Position numbers and translations under genes: made by a program. The notes under the pieces were generated by a model that did not search any database, was not told the origin of the DNA, and was given only the letters and a program-made list of their open reading frames with translations. Of a DNA stretch of 61,384 nt, positions 19,264-27,367 are shown piece by piece. Origin of the DNA: JBBRVP01 sp038246785 (lineage in GTDB: Bacteria; Actinomycetota; Actinomycetes; Jiangellales; Jiangellaceae); assembly GCA_038246785.1 (NCBI GenBank), contig JBBRVP010000018.1, forward strand, positions 1 through 61,384, written 5' to 3'. How positions within the stretch are numbered: position 1 is the first letter of the stretch; each line of letters opens with the position of its first letter.

Positions 19264-20583
19264 CTACCGCTGGTCCTCGCCGAAGCCGGGCAGCCAGCGC
19301 TCCAGCTCCCCACGGAACGGCGCCTCCGCGTCGAGCTGGCTCAGCACACCCAGGCCGCCGATCCAGACCCGGTGGATGAGCAGGTAGGTCGGCGGGAGGT
19401 TGAGCTTCAACCCGATCGTGTACCCCGGCCGGCGCGGGTCGTTGATGCGCGCGAACTGCTCGCGCATCCAGGCGCGGGTGAAGTGGAAGCGTGGGACGTG
19501 AGCCGGCTCGAGGAACGGCGCGAGGTAGTCGTAGACGTCCGCCGCCTCCACCCTCACGTGCGAGCGGATGAAGCCCTCGTCGCGCAGCCCCTGGAGCATG
19601 GCCACGCTGTCGCCGTCGAGGGCGTTCTGCATCAGCCGGCCGATCGACCGCGGCAGCCCGTCGGGCAGCCGGGCAACGGCGCCGTAGTCGAGCACGCCCA
19701 GCCGCCCGTCGGGAACGATCCGGTAGTTGCCCGGGTGCGGGTCGGCGTGCAGCATCCCGGCCCGCGCGGGGCCTGAGAACAGGAACCGTACGTAGAGCAG
19801 CCCGGCGTGGTCGCGCTCCTGCTGGGTGCCATTGGCGATGATCGCCGAGAGGGGGGTGCCCTCCATCCACTCCGAGACCAGGACCCGCTCGCTGCCGTGG
19901 ACGAGAGTAGGCACCGCGAAGTCGGGGTCGTCGGCGTACGCCGCGGAGAAACCGGACTGCGCGTCTGCCTCGAGCCGGTAATCGGTCTCCTCGGACATCC
20001 GCTCCTTGAGCTCGGTGACGAGGGCCTTGACGTCCATGCCGGGGGCCATTGCGGAGAACATCCTCGCCATGCGCGCGACCTGGTTGAGGTCGGCCATGAG
20101 GGCCTCCGCGGCACCCGGGTACTGGATCTTGACCGCAACCTCGCGACCGTCCTTCCACACAGCGCGGTGGACCTGTCCGATGGAGGCGGCCGCCGCTGGC
20201 TCGTCGTCGAAGTGCCGGAAGCGGCGCCGCCACTGCCGGCCGAAGTCGGCGGCGAGCACCGCGTGGGCCGTGGCCGCCGGCATCGCCGGCGCGCTGTCCT
20301 GCAGGCGGGTCAGCGTGTCGCGGTACGGGCCGGCCAGCTCCTCCGGCAGCCCTGCCTCGACCACGGACATGACCTGGCCGAGCTTCATGGCACCGCCCTT
20401 GAGCTCTCCCAGCACCCGGAACAGCTGTTCCGCGGTGCGCTGCTGCACCTCCAGCGCCACCGCCTCGGCCGGCTTGCCGCCGATCCGCTTGCCCAGGCCG
20501 AGGGTCGCCCGCCCCGCGTAGCCCAACGGCAGCGAGGCGAGCCGAGCCGTCCGTTGGACCGCTGTGCGCGGGAGATCGTCCAC
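19264..20583 (-). CDS. ABC1/AarF/UbiB-family atypical kinase
   Basis: 439 residues. All family motifs are present: MKLGQVMSV (the KxGQ motif, about 66), AAASIGQVHRA (the Ala-rich nucleotide loop, about 128), EVAVKIQYPG with the lysine, EETDYRLEADAQ, HADPHPGNYR (about 282) and LGVLDYGAV with the metal aspartate. Such proteins are ATPases or kinases in isoprenoid-lipid biology; in mycobacteria the neighbour of whiB7 (Rv3197) belongs to this family. There is no membrane helix. It is convergent with the zinc-ribbon gene, with 10 bases between stops. Its start faces the glutaminyl cyclase gene across a strong hairpin. Confidence 0.88.
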   Translation of the reverse strand: MDDLPRTAVQRTARLASLPLGYAGRATLGLGKRIGGKPAEAVALEVQQRTAEQLFRVLGELKGGAMKLGQVMSVVEAGLPEELAGPYRDTLTRLQDSAPAMPAATAHAVLAADFGRQWRRRFRHFDDEPAAAASIGQVHRAVWKDGREVAVKIQYPGAAEALMADLNQVARMARMFSAMAPGMDVKALVTELKERMSEETDYRLEADAQSGFSAAYADDPDFAVPTLVHGSERVLVSEWMEGTPLSAIIANGTQQERDHAGLLYVRFLFSGPARAGMLHADPHPGNYRIVPDGRLGVLDYGAVARLPDGLPRSIGRLMQNALDGDSVAMLQGLRDEGFIRSHVRVEAADVYDYLAPFLEPAHVPRFHFTRAWMREQFARINDPRRPGYTIGLKLNLPPTYLLIHRVWIGGLGVLSQLDAEAPFRGELERWLPGFGEDQR

Positions 20584-20641
20584 TCCCGCATTGTGTCCTC
20601 TGGCCGGTGGCGGCGCCTGCTGCGGCGCGGCCCCGAGCCGT

Positions 20642-20687
20642 GGCGGGGGTCCCCCACCCCGGACCTACCGGGGTGGGGACCCCCGCC
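20642..20687. other. Long inverted repeat between divergent genes
   Basis: Bases 20642-20662 (starting GGCGGGGGTCCCCC) pair with 20668-20687 (CCGGGGTGGGGACCCCCGCC) with a single bulged C and a five-base loop. The two flanking genes point away from it, so it is not a normal terminator position. It may be a dispersed palindromic repeat, or an operator or leader structure of the cyclase gene. Confidence 0.7.
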
Positions 20688-20746
20688 CTGGCTGCGGAAT
20701 GGGCTCCCGCTCCCCAGCCAGCCGTGCCGGTCCGTACGCTGCGCCG

Positions 20747-21667
20747 GTGCTGCCTCGGCGATGGAGGATTCTGGCGCTGGCAGCCGTGGCGCTCGGCGTC
20801 GGCGCTGCCGCCGTCTTGGTGAGCATGCCGGGCCGCAGCGGGACGGCACCGAGCTGCCCGCGCCCGCCGGCCGTGGCGAGCCCGGCCGCCGCCGCGGCGC
20901 CGACCCGACGCCAGCCCGAGCTGCTCCGCGTCGTGGCGCTCGCGCGGCACCCGCACGATCCGACGGCGTTCACGCAGGGACTGGCGTACGCCGGCGGCGA
21001 CCAGCTCTACGAGGGCACCGGCCGGGACTCCGACGTCCGCCGGGTGGCAATCGCCAGCGGCACGGTGCTGGCCCGCGAGGCGCTCCCGGCACCCCTGTTC
21101 GGCGAGGGTGTGGCGCTCGCCGGCGCCGGCCTGGTGCAGCTGACCTGGCGGGACGGGGTGGGCGTCGTCCGGGACCGGTGCAGCCTGACCGAACGCGGTC
21201 GCTTCGCCTACTCCGGCGAGGGCTGGGGGCTGGCCGGCGACAGCCGGGTGCTCTGGCGCAGCGACGGCAGCGACGTCCTGCACGTGCTCGACCCGCGCAC
21301 CCTGCGCGAGCTGCACCGGATCCCGGTCCGCGACCGAGGCGTGCCGGTGCGGTCGCTCAACGAGCTGGAGTACGTCGACGGGGCACTGTTCGCCAACGTC
21401 TGGCGCACCGACTGGGTGGCCCGCATCGACCCCTCCAGCGGGCTGCTGACCGGCTGGATCGACGCATCGTCGCTCGATGCGGCCGCCCGTCCTCGCACGG
21501 CTGATCGAGAGGCCGTGCTCAACGGCATCGCCTGGGACCCGGGCACCGATCGGCTGTGGATGACCGGGAAGCTGTGGCCGGCGCTGTTCGAGGTGCGGCT
21601 GGAACCTGCTCGCGGCCGGTTGCCGCCGCCGGGACTGGCGCCACTAGCTCGCCGCGCCGGTCGATGA
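20747..21667 (+). CDS. Glutaminyl-peptide cyclotransferase (beta-propeller type)
   Basis: 306 residues from GTG 20747. Residues 8-28 (ILALAAVALGVGAAAVLVS) form a signal peptide or membrane anchor, followed by a Pro/Ala linker. The rest is a five-bladed propeller of the plant/bacterial glutaminyl cyclase family: FTQGLAYAGGDQLYEGTG, LNELEYVDGALFANVW, RTDWVARIDPSSG and LNGIAWDPGTDRLWMTGKLW, the last being the family hallmark. The enzyme converts N-terminal glutamine to pyroglutamate on exported proteins; it should act outside the membrane. The 3' end overlaps the convergent ThiF-like gene by 24 bases. Confidence 0.85.
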   Translation: MLPRRWRILALAAVALGVGAAAVLVSMPGRSGTAPSCPRPPAVASPAAAAAPTRRQPELLRVVALARHPHDPTAFTQGLAYAGGDQLYEGTGRDSDVRRVAIASGTVLAREALPAPLFGEGVALAGAGLVQLTWRDGVGVVRDRCSLTERGRFAYSGEGWGLAGDSRVLWRSDGSDVLHVLDPRTLRELHRIPVRDRGVPVRSLNELEYVDGALFANVWRTDWVARIDPSSGLLTGWIDASSLDAAARPRTADREAVLNGIAWDPGTDRLWMTGKLWPALFEVRLEPARGRLPPPGLAPLARRAGR

Positions 21668-22759
21668 GGGGCTGCTCGGCGCGCCGGGGTGACCGGCCTG
21701 CCACTGGCACCCGCAGGCCGGGTGGCTTCGCCACGTGCGGCGCCGGGTGAGTCCGCCGGGCAGCGCCGTCTCGAGCGTCGCGTCGAGCGCGGCAGACCGC
21801 TCACCATCGAGGTGGGCGAGGACCTGCTGCGCCGCCTGCGCCGCGACGATCGCCGCGAGCGTGGCGTCGCACGCCCTCGCCACCGCCGCACCGTGCTCGA
21901 CCTGGTCGAGCAGCCGCGGCCAGGCCGGGTCGCGGTCCGCGCGGTGCAGGTCGTGGCAGCGCAGGCACGACGATCGTCCCGGCAGCACCAGCGGCCCGAC
22001 CACGCCGGTCGTCTCGACGACGAGCGCCAGCAGGTGCGGGCACCCCTCGGCCAGCAGGCGCGAGGCTTGCGCCCGGCCGAGCCCGTCGGCCGGTGCCACG
22101 ACGACCACATCCGGCCGCGCCGCCGGCGAGGGGGCGTCCTGGCGGACGGTCGGGACTGACCGGCGTACGGCGTCCTCCGCCACCCGGCCGCGGCGCGTGC
22201 CGACCTCGGCGAACTGCCCGCCCGGCCGCAGGTCCTCCGGCCGCAGCGGCGCGCTGTCCTCGACGACAAGGTGGCCGACTCCCGCCGCCGCGAGGAGCAC
22301 GGCGACCGCGGCACCGACACGACCCGCGCCGGCCACCGCGACGTAGGCGTGCGACCGACGCTGGACCGGGGCCCGTCCGGCATCGGAGCCGCCGCGCACC
22401 AGGGCGGCGCTAGCCCGGTCGGGGGCCAGTCGGGCGTCCTCGATCGGGTCGACGCCGGGCGGGACCGCGAGCGCGCTCGGGTCGACCAGCAGCCCGGCCC
22501 CCTCGAGCACCCGCAGCAGCGCGTCGGTGTCGCGGTCGCGCAACGTCTCGCCGCCGAGCGCGGAGGCGACGTCACCGCCTTCGCAGTCCTGACCGCGCAG
22601 CAGCCGCTCCAGGCGCGCGTCGAGGCCGCCGACGACCACTGCGTGCCGGGGGTCGATCCCCAGCTGCACCGTGCCCGGCCCGCGACTGAGCCGGACCACC
22701 GAGGGGCTGATCACCCGACGCACGCCGACCCTCCTGCCTGCCCGAGCGGCGACCTGCAC
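21644..22759 (-). CDS. ThiF/E1-like protein with N-terminal peptide-binding (RRE-like) domain
   Basis: 371 residues from GTG 22757-22759; a later GTG (codon 13 or 16, VISPSVVRL) is equally likely. The N-terminal 80 residues (VVRLSRGPGTVQLGIDPRHA) look like the winged-helix leader-peptide-binding module of azole-peptide (TOMM) enzymes. The middle is a Rossmann fold with VAVAGAGRVGAAVAVLLAAA and LVVEDSAPLRPEDL. Zinc ligands are CLRCHDLH and a late CGC. The order of binding domain then ThiF matches proteins named TOMM precursor leader peptide-binding protein, yet no cyclodehydratase or precursor gene is nearby. Its place in the conserved block (compare Rv3196) suggests a housekeeping role. Confidence 0.7.
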   Translation of the reverse strand: MQVAARAGRRVGVRRVISPSVVRLSRGPGTVQLGIDPRHAVVVGGLDARLERLLRGQDCEGGDVASALGGETLRDRDTDALLRVLEGAGLLVDPSALAVPPGVDPIEDARLAPDRASAALVRGGSDAGRAPVQRRSHAYVAVAGAGRVGAAVAVLLAAAGVGHLVVEDSAPLRPEDLRPGGQFAEVGTRRGRVAEDAVRRSVPTVRQDAPSPAARPDVVVVAPADGLGRAQASRLLAEGCPHLLALVVETTGVVGPLVLPGRSSCLRCHDLHRADRDPAWPRLLDQVEHGAAVARACDATLAAIVAAQAAQQVLAHLDGERSAALDATLETALPGGLTRRRTWRSHPACGCQWQAGHPGAPSSPSSTGAAS

Positions 22760-22935
22760 CGACTCCAGGGCAGTCGGGCCGGCCGAGAGGTCCCGAGCAT
22801 GGCGGACTCGGCGGCGGCGCGGCTGCAGACGTCCACAGCCGGGCGGCGCGCCACGGCGCTGTCACGAGCGCGAGAGCAACCGCAGGGGTGCCCCGACGCG
22901 ACGACCCCTGCCTGGGCGACTCGGTGCGCCCTCGG

Positions 22936-23100
22936 TCAGGCCCGGCCGAGGATGCGGTTGAGATTGGTGCCGCACTCGGGGCACTTCGCCTTGGCCATGC
23001 GGGTGCCCTTGTCGTTGACGACGACGTCGCCGGAAGCCTCTCGTTTGGCCTTGCACTTCACGCAGTAGAACTCGCCGGAGTAGGTCTCGGTCTCGGCCAT
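22936..23100 (-). CDS. DUF5679 zinc-ribbon protein
   Basis: 54 residues from ATG 23098-23100, with GAGGAGG upstream on the minus strand. EFYCVKCKAKREASG and AKCPECGTNLNRILG give two CxxC knuckles about 27 residues apart. This matches DUF5679, a short protein widespread in actinobacteria and similar to topoisomerase zinc ribbons. The function is not established. A start further upstream would add 16 residues without a ribosome-binding site. The 176 bases between it and the ThiF-like gene contain nothing recognisable. Confidence 0.88.
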   Translation of the reverse strand: MAETETYSGEFYCVKCKAKREASGDVVVNDKGTRMAKAKCPECGTNLNRILGRA

Positions 23101-23336
23101 CTCGGCCCTCCTCGCTGGTGTGACGGCGCCGGAGTCGGCGGCTGCCACTCGGATGTCGGTGGTCGCCCCGGTCGCGACGCGTCACCGCGGGCGAGCCTGC
23201 CCGACGGGCGACCGTGCCGCGCAGGCGGCTGGGTCCGGGCTACCTTACGCCGCAGCCACGGCATTGCCGCGTACGCGGGCACGGTCCGCGCCGGTGTGTT
23301 CCCGCAGAGGCCGCATCCGGCGGTTACCGTTCCGCC

Positions 23337-23918
23337 ATGAGCCAGCCGCGCAGTGCCACGCTGGCCCTGACCGTCGCGGGCCCCGACGGCGGACGGGTCG
23401 AGGTCGAGCTGCGCCGCTCGGTGCGTCGCCGCCGGACAGTCTCGGCCTACCTCGACGGCACTCGCGTCGTCGTCCTGGTCCCCGCCCGCCTCAGCCGGGC
23501 TGACGAGCGGCACTGGGCGCAGGTCATGGTCACCCGGCTGGTCGCCCGGCAGGGCCGGCGCCAGATCTCCGACGAACAGCTGCTCGCCCGGGCCGAAGAG
23601 CTGGCGGCGCGCTACCTCGAGGGGCGGTCACACCCGACGAGCGTCCGCTGGGTGGGCAACCAGGGCCGACGCTGGGGGTCCTGCACGATCGACGACGGCA
23701 GCATCCGGATCAGCGAACGGCTGCGGGCCACGCCTGCCTGGGTGGTCGACTACGTGCTCCTGCACGAGCTGGCCCACCTGCTGGAACCGGGGCACGGTCC
23801 GGCGTTCTGGTCGCTGCTGGATGGATACCCCCGGCTGGAGCGGGCCCGCGGCTACCTCGAGGGGCTGGCTGCCGCATCCGACCCCGCCTCCGGACCAGAC
23901 GCTGCGCCCGTTCCCTGA
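23337..23918 (+). CDS. YgjP-type M48-family metallopeptidase
   Basis: 193 residues from ATG 23337. The zinc site LLHELAHLLEPGHGPAFW (about 140-157) has HExxH plus the downstream histidine typical of YgjP/DUF45 (minigluzincin) proteins. RWGSCTIDDGSIRIS, another landmark of this family, precedes it. The N-terminal beta-rich region (VELRRSVRRRRTVSAYLD) is also typical. There is no signal peptide. These proteins are predicted proteases, often beside DNA-repair or restriction genes. The gene is divergent from the DUF5679 gene and converges on the DUF2342 gene with 34 bases between stops. Confidence 0.88.
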   Translation: MSQPRSATLALTVAGPDGGRVEVELRRSVRRRRTVSAYLDGTRVVVLVPARLSRADERHWAQVMVTRLVARQGRRQISDEQLLARAEELAARYLEGRSHPTSVRWVGNQGRRWGSCTIDDGSIRISERLRATPAWVVDYVLLHELAHLLEPGHGPAFWSLLDGYPRLERARGYLEGLAAASDPASGPDAAPVP

Positions 23919-23952
23919 CCCGCCGCGAATCCGACGTCGAGGGGGTTGGCGC

Positions 23953-25317
23953 TCAGCCGCTGTCGTGCGGCGCACCGCCGCTGTCCTGGCCCGGCGAACC
24001 GTTCGTGTCCTGCTCGAGGGCGGACAGGTCCATCAGCTCGTCGCGGCCGAGATATGCCGCCGGGTCGCCCAGGTCGTCCACCCCCGGCAGCAGGTCGGGG
24101 TGCGCCCAGACGGCGTCTCGCCCGGCAGCCCCGCGCGCCTCCCGCACGGCCGCCCAGAACGCCGCGGCCTCGCGGAGCCGGCGGGGCCGCAGCTCGAGGC
24201 CGACGAGGGTGGCGAAGGTCTGCTCGGCTGGTCCTCCGGTCGCCCGGCGCCGGCGTACCGTCTCGCGCAGCGCGTCCGCGGACGGCAGCCGTCCGGTGCT
24301 CGCCTGGGTGGCGACGTCGTCAACCCATCCCTCCACCAGCGCGAGCGCGGTCTCGAGGCGCTCGAGAGCGCCCCGCTGCTCCGGCGTCGCCGAGGGCTCG
24401 AACAGGCCGCCCTCCAGGGCCTCCTGCAGCGCCTCCGGGCGCGACGGGTCGAGGCTGCGCAGCGACTCCTCGATGCCGGAAGTGTCGACCGTGATGCCCC
24501 GGGCAAAGGCGTCGACCAGCCCGACGAGATGGGCGCGCAGCCACGGCGCGTGCGCGTGCAGGCGTTGCTGGGCCATCTCGCGCAACGCGAGGTAGAGGTA
24601 GACGTCGCGCTCCTCCACCCCGAGGCCCTCGCCGAAGGCCCGGACGTTGGCCGGCAGCAGCGCCGCCTGACCGGACGGCGCCAGCGGAAGGCCGACATCG
24701 GTGGTGCCGACGACCTCGGTGGCCAGCGTGCCGAGGGCCTGGCCGACCTGCCCACCCCACAGCGTGACCCCGAGCTGGCGCATCATGGCGACCAGCGGGC
24801 CGGCCAGCTGCACGGCCTCGGCGGGTACGGCGGCCTCCATCGCGGCACCGACGCGCTCGGCGACCGGCTCGACGAGCTCCTTCCAGGCCGGCAGCGTCGC
24901 CTCCACCCACTCCGCCCGGCTCCAGGCCCGGGGGGATCCGCCCGAGGAGGGGAACGTCGTCGCCTCGTCGAGCCACAGCTCGGCCAGCCGGACGGCGTCC
25001 TCGACGGCGCGTCGCTCGGTGCCGCTCACCGACGGGTCTCCGGCTGCGGCCGTGGCCTGCCGTGCTGCGTCGCGGGCGAGGTCCCAGTTGACCGGACCAC
25101 CCGACCACTGCAGCATCCGCCCGAGCTGCTGGAGGGCGGCGCCCAGATCGGCCGGGTTGGCTGCCCCCGGCAGCCCCGGCAGCCCCGGCAGGCCAGGGAA
25201 TCCGGGGAACCCCGGGAAGCCGGGCAGCCCCCCGCCACCTGCTGCGTTCTCCCCACCACCACCGGGCTCGGGCTCGTCGTCGCCCTCGGGTCGGAAGCCG
25301 AACGGCGTGTCGCTCAC
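23953..25317 (-). CDS. Zinc-dependent metalloprotease-like protein (DUF2342 family)
   Basis: 454 residues from GTG 25315-25317 (VSDTPFGFRPEGDD). After an acidic start comes a Gly/Pro repeat of GFPGFPGFPG and GLPGLPGLPG type (about 35-55), then a helical domain containing RMLQWSGGPVNWDLAR and LWLDEATTFP. The metal region reads YLALREMAQQRLHAHAPWLR (about 240-260). In relatives I remember an RExAHxRL pattern; here the first histidine is replaced by Gln, so the site may be altered. The family is found only in actinobacteria and includes the mycobacterial Rv3195 neighbour. A small gap separates it from the divergent moaE. Confidence 0.75.
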   Translation of the reverse strand: MSDTPFGFRPEGDDEPEPGGGGENAAGGGGLPGFPGFPGFPGLPGLPGLPGAANPADLGAALQQLGRMLQWSGGPVNWDLARDAARQATAAAGDPSVSGTERRAVEDAVRLAELWLDEATTFPSSGGSPRAWSRAEWVEATLPAWKELVEPVAERVGAAMEAAVPAEAVQLAGPLVAMMRQLGVTLWGGQVGQALGTLATEVVGTTDVGLPLAPSGQAALLPANVRAFGEGLGVEERDVYLYLALREMAQQRLHAHAPWLRAHLVGLVDAFARGITVDTSGIEESLRSLDPSRPEALQEALEGGLFEPSATPEQRGALERLETALALVEGWVDDVATQASTGRLPSADALRETVRRRRATGGPAEQTFATLVGLELRPRRLREAAAFWAAVREARGAAGRDAVWAHPDLLPGVDDLGDPAAYLGRDELMDLSALEQDTNGSPGQDSGGAPHDSG

Positions 25318-25493
25318 CGGAGCGCTCTCCGGCCGCAAGGCCCGCAGGGGCCGCAGGGGGGCGCCGACGCCAAGGAGTGCAGCATGGCCTCCACGGTAGA
25401 CGTGGATGCGACCGGTCACGCCACCGCCGTACGGCGGAGGGACCCGGTTCGCCGAGGGCGCAGCCGACGAGGGCAACCGATGAGGAGGCAGTG

Positions 25494-25922
25494 GTGGACA
25501 CGACTGTGATCCGGTTGCTCGACCTGCGCGACGAGCCCCTGTCGGTCGACGAGGTGCTCCGCGCGGTCGGAGCCGACGGCGCAGGAGGCACCGTCGTGTT
25601 CGTCGGCACCGTCCGCTCCGCAGACGCCGGCCGCGAGGTCAGGGGGCTCGGCTACTCCGCCCACCCAACCGCTCGCGCGGTCCTCGTCGAGGTCGCCACG
25701 GCGGTGGCCGTCGCACACCCCGTGCGCGCGCTGGCGGCCGTCCATCGCGTGGGCGAGCTCGAGGTAGGCGACCTCGCCGTGGTCGCCGCCGTCTCCTGCG
25801 CCCACCGCGCCGAAGCCTTCGCCGCGTGCCGGGCGCTCATCGACGACCTCAAGGCCACCGTGCCCATCTGGAAGCACCAGGGATTCGCTGACGGAACCGA
25901 GGAGTGGGTCGGCACGCCGTGA
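25494..25922 (+). CDS. moaE: Molybdopterin synthase catalytic subunit MoaE
   Basis: 142 residues from GTG 25494, five bases after GAGG; GTG 25491 is possible. Diagnostic MoaE sequence runs through the second half: AAVHRVGELEVGDLAVV, SCAHRAEAFAACRALID and DLKATVPIWKHQGFADG, with the active-site lysines in LKATVPIWK. MoaE adds two sulfurs to precursor Z using thiocarboxylated MoaD to make molybdopterin. No moaD or other moa gene is adjacent, so MoaD must be encoded elsewhere. The gene stands alone between a divergent gene and the PDZ-protease pair. Confidence 0.9.
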   Translation: MDTTVIRLLDLRDEPLSVDEVLRAVGADGAGGTVVFVGTVRSADAGREVRGLGYSAHPTARAVLVEVATAVAVAHPVRALAAVHRVGELEVGDLAVVAAVSCAHRAEAFAACRALIDDLKATVPIWKHQGFADGTEEWVGTP

Positions 25923-26012
25923 CGTGACGGCTGCCCGCACCGCCCCCATACGCCACGTACGCTGGCCGAGGGCGCCGGCAGCGTCTCGAAGTCCGTGCTG
26001 CGGGAGGACGCC

Positions 26013-26246
26013 GTGCTGCAGGTGATCGCCTGGTGGGGCGTGCCGCTGCTGGCGTTCGCCGTGGCCGGGGCGTGGGCCGGCTGGCGTGGGCGCGTGCGCC
26101 GCCCGGCCCGTCCCGAACGCAGCGTCGCCGAATGGCGCCGCGCGCAGGCTGCGCTCGCGCGGGCGGGCGCCAAGGCATCGTCCTCGGGCACATCGTCCAC
26201 GGGCCCATCGTCCAGGGGCGCAGCGTCCCGCCGCGCGGCGCGGTGA
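26013..26246 (+). CDS. Small single-pass membrane protein
   Basis: 77 residues from GTG 26013 (after GGGAGG); GTG 25995 would add six. One membrane helix (VIAWWGVPLLAFAVAGAWAGW) is followed by a basic stretch WRGRVRRPARPER, so the N-terminus should face outward. RSVAEWRRAQAALARAG then leads to a Ser/Gly-rich tail. The stop overlaps the PDZ-protease start by four bases, so the pair is translationally coupled. It may be a partner or regulator of that protease. No family is recognised. Confidence 0.7.
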   Translation: MLQVIAWWGVPLLAFAVAGAWAGWRGRVRRPARPERSVAEWRRAQAALARAGAKASSSGTSSTGPSSRGAASRRAAR

Positions 26247-27316
26247 GCCCGGTCGTCCGCGACCGGCCGACCCTTTCCCGCCGACCGGCGACCTTCCTCG
26301 CGGCGGGCGGGCTCCTGGTCGTCCTCATCGCGGTCTCCGCGTTGCTGCCGGCGCCGTATGTCGTGGAGGGGCCGGGTCCCACCGAGGACACCCTCGGCAG
26401 CTACCGCGGTGTCCCCGTGCTGCGGATCAGCCACCGGACCTACCCGACCGACGGCGAGCTCCGGCTGACCACCGTGGTCTACACCTCGGCCAACCGCCGG
26501 CTCGACGTGTGGTCGGCGCTGCGCGGGTGGCTGGACCCCCAGCGGGCCGTCGTCCCCCGCCAGCTGGTCTACCCCGAGGGCACGACGCAACGGCAGCAGG
26601 ACGAGGAGAACGCCCAGCTCATGTCGCGCTCGCAGGAGTCGGCCAAGGTGGCCGCCCTGCGCCGGGCCGGCTTCGCCGTGCCGGAGGTCGTCGTCGTGGA
26701 GGCGGTGCAGAAGGGTGCTCCCGCGCTCGGCCGGCTCGAGGCCGGCGACCAGCTGCTCGCCGTCGACGGCAAGGCCGTGCGCACCCCCGCGGCGGTCGGA
26801 TCGGCCGTCCGGTCGCACGCGCCGGGGGAACAGGTCGTCTTCGAGGTGCGCCGCGACGGCCGCCGGCGCACCGTGCGCGTCCCCACGCAGAGCCGCGAGG
26901 TCGCCGGCAGCCGGCGGACCGTGGTCGGCATCACCCCGGCGATCGGGTACGACTTCCCGTTCGACGTCGAGGTCACACTGGGGGAGAACATCGGTGGCCC
27001 CAGTGCCGGGCTCCTGTTCGCCCTCGGGATCTACGACAAGCTCACGCCCGGACCGCTTGCCGACGGGCGGGTCCTCGCCGGGACCGGCGAGATCGACAGC
27101 AACGGCAGGGTCGGCGTCATCGGGGGTATCCAGCAGAAGGTCATCGCCGCCCGCGACTCCGGGGCGAGCGTCTTCCTGGCACCGGCCGACAACTGCCGCG
27201 ACCTCGGCGCGGGCGACCACGGCATCCAGATCGTCACGGTCCGGACGCTCGACGACGCCGTGCACGCCCTCGACGAGCTGGCAGCCGGCCGCACGGACCT
27301 GCCGTCCTGCGGCTGA
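26243..27316 (+). CDS. PDZ domain-containing Lon-like (S16) membrane protease
   Basis: 357 residues from GTG 26243. A membrane helix near residues 15-35 (FLAAGGLLVVLIAVSALL) anchors it. A PDZ domain covers about 140-220 (VQKGAPALGRLEAGDQLLAV). The C-terminal Lon proteolytic domain has the nucleophile in GENIGGPSAGLLFALG and the catalytic lysine in VIGGIQQKVIAARDSG, so the Ser-Lys dyad is intact. There is no ATPase domain, as is usual for this family. The enzyme should act on the outer face of the membrane. It corresponds to mycobacterial Rv3194c and precedes UPF0182, also as in mycobacteria. Confidence 0.9.
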   Translation: MSPVVRDRPTLSRRPATFLAAGGLLVVLIAVSALLPAPYVVEGPGPTEDTLGSYRGVPVLRISHRTYPTDGELRLTTVVYTSANRRLDVWSALRGWLDPQRAVVPRQLVYPEGTTQRQQDEENAQLMSRSQESAKVAALRRAGFAVPEVVVVEAVQKGAPALGRLEAGDQLLAVDGKAVRTPAAVGSAVRSHAPGEQVVFEVRRDGRRRTVRVPTQSREVAGSRRTVVGITPAIGYDFPFDVEVTLGENIGGPSAGLLFALGIYDKLTPGPLADGRVLAGTGEIDSNGRVGVIGGIQQKVIAARDSGASVFLAPADNCRDLGAGDHGIQIVTVRTLDDAVHALDELAAGRTDLPSCG

Positions 27317-27367
27317 GCTGCCCGCTGCGGTGGGGAACCCCCGGCTGCCTCGGTAAGTTGGCTGCTC

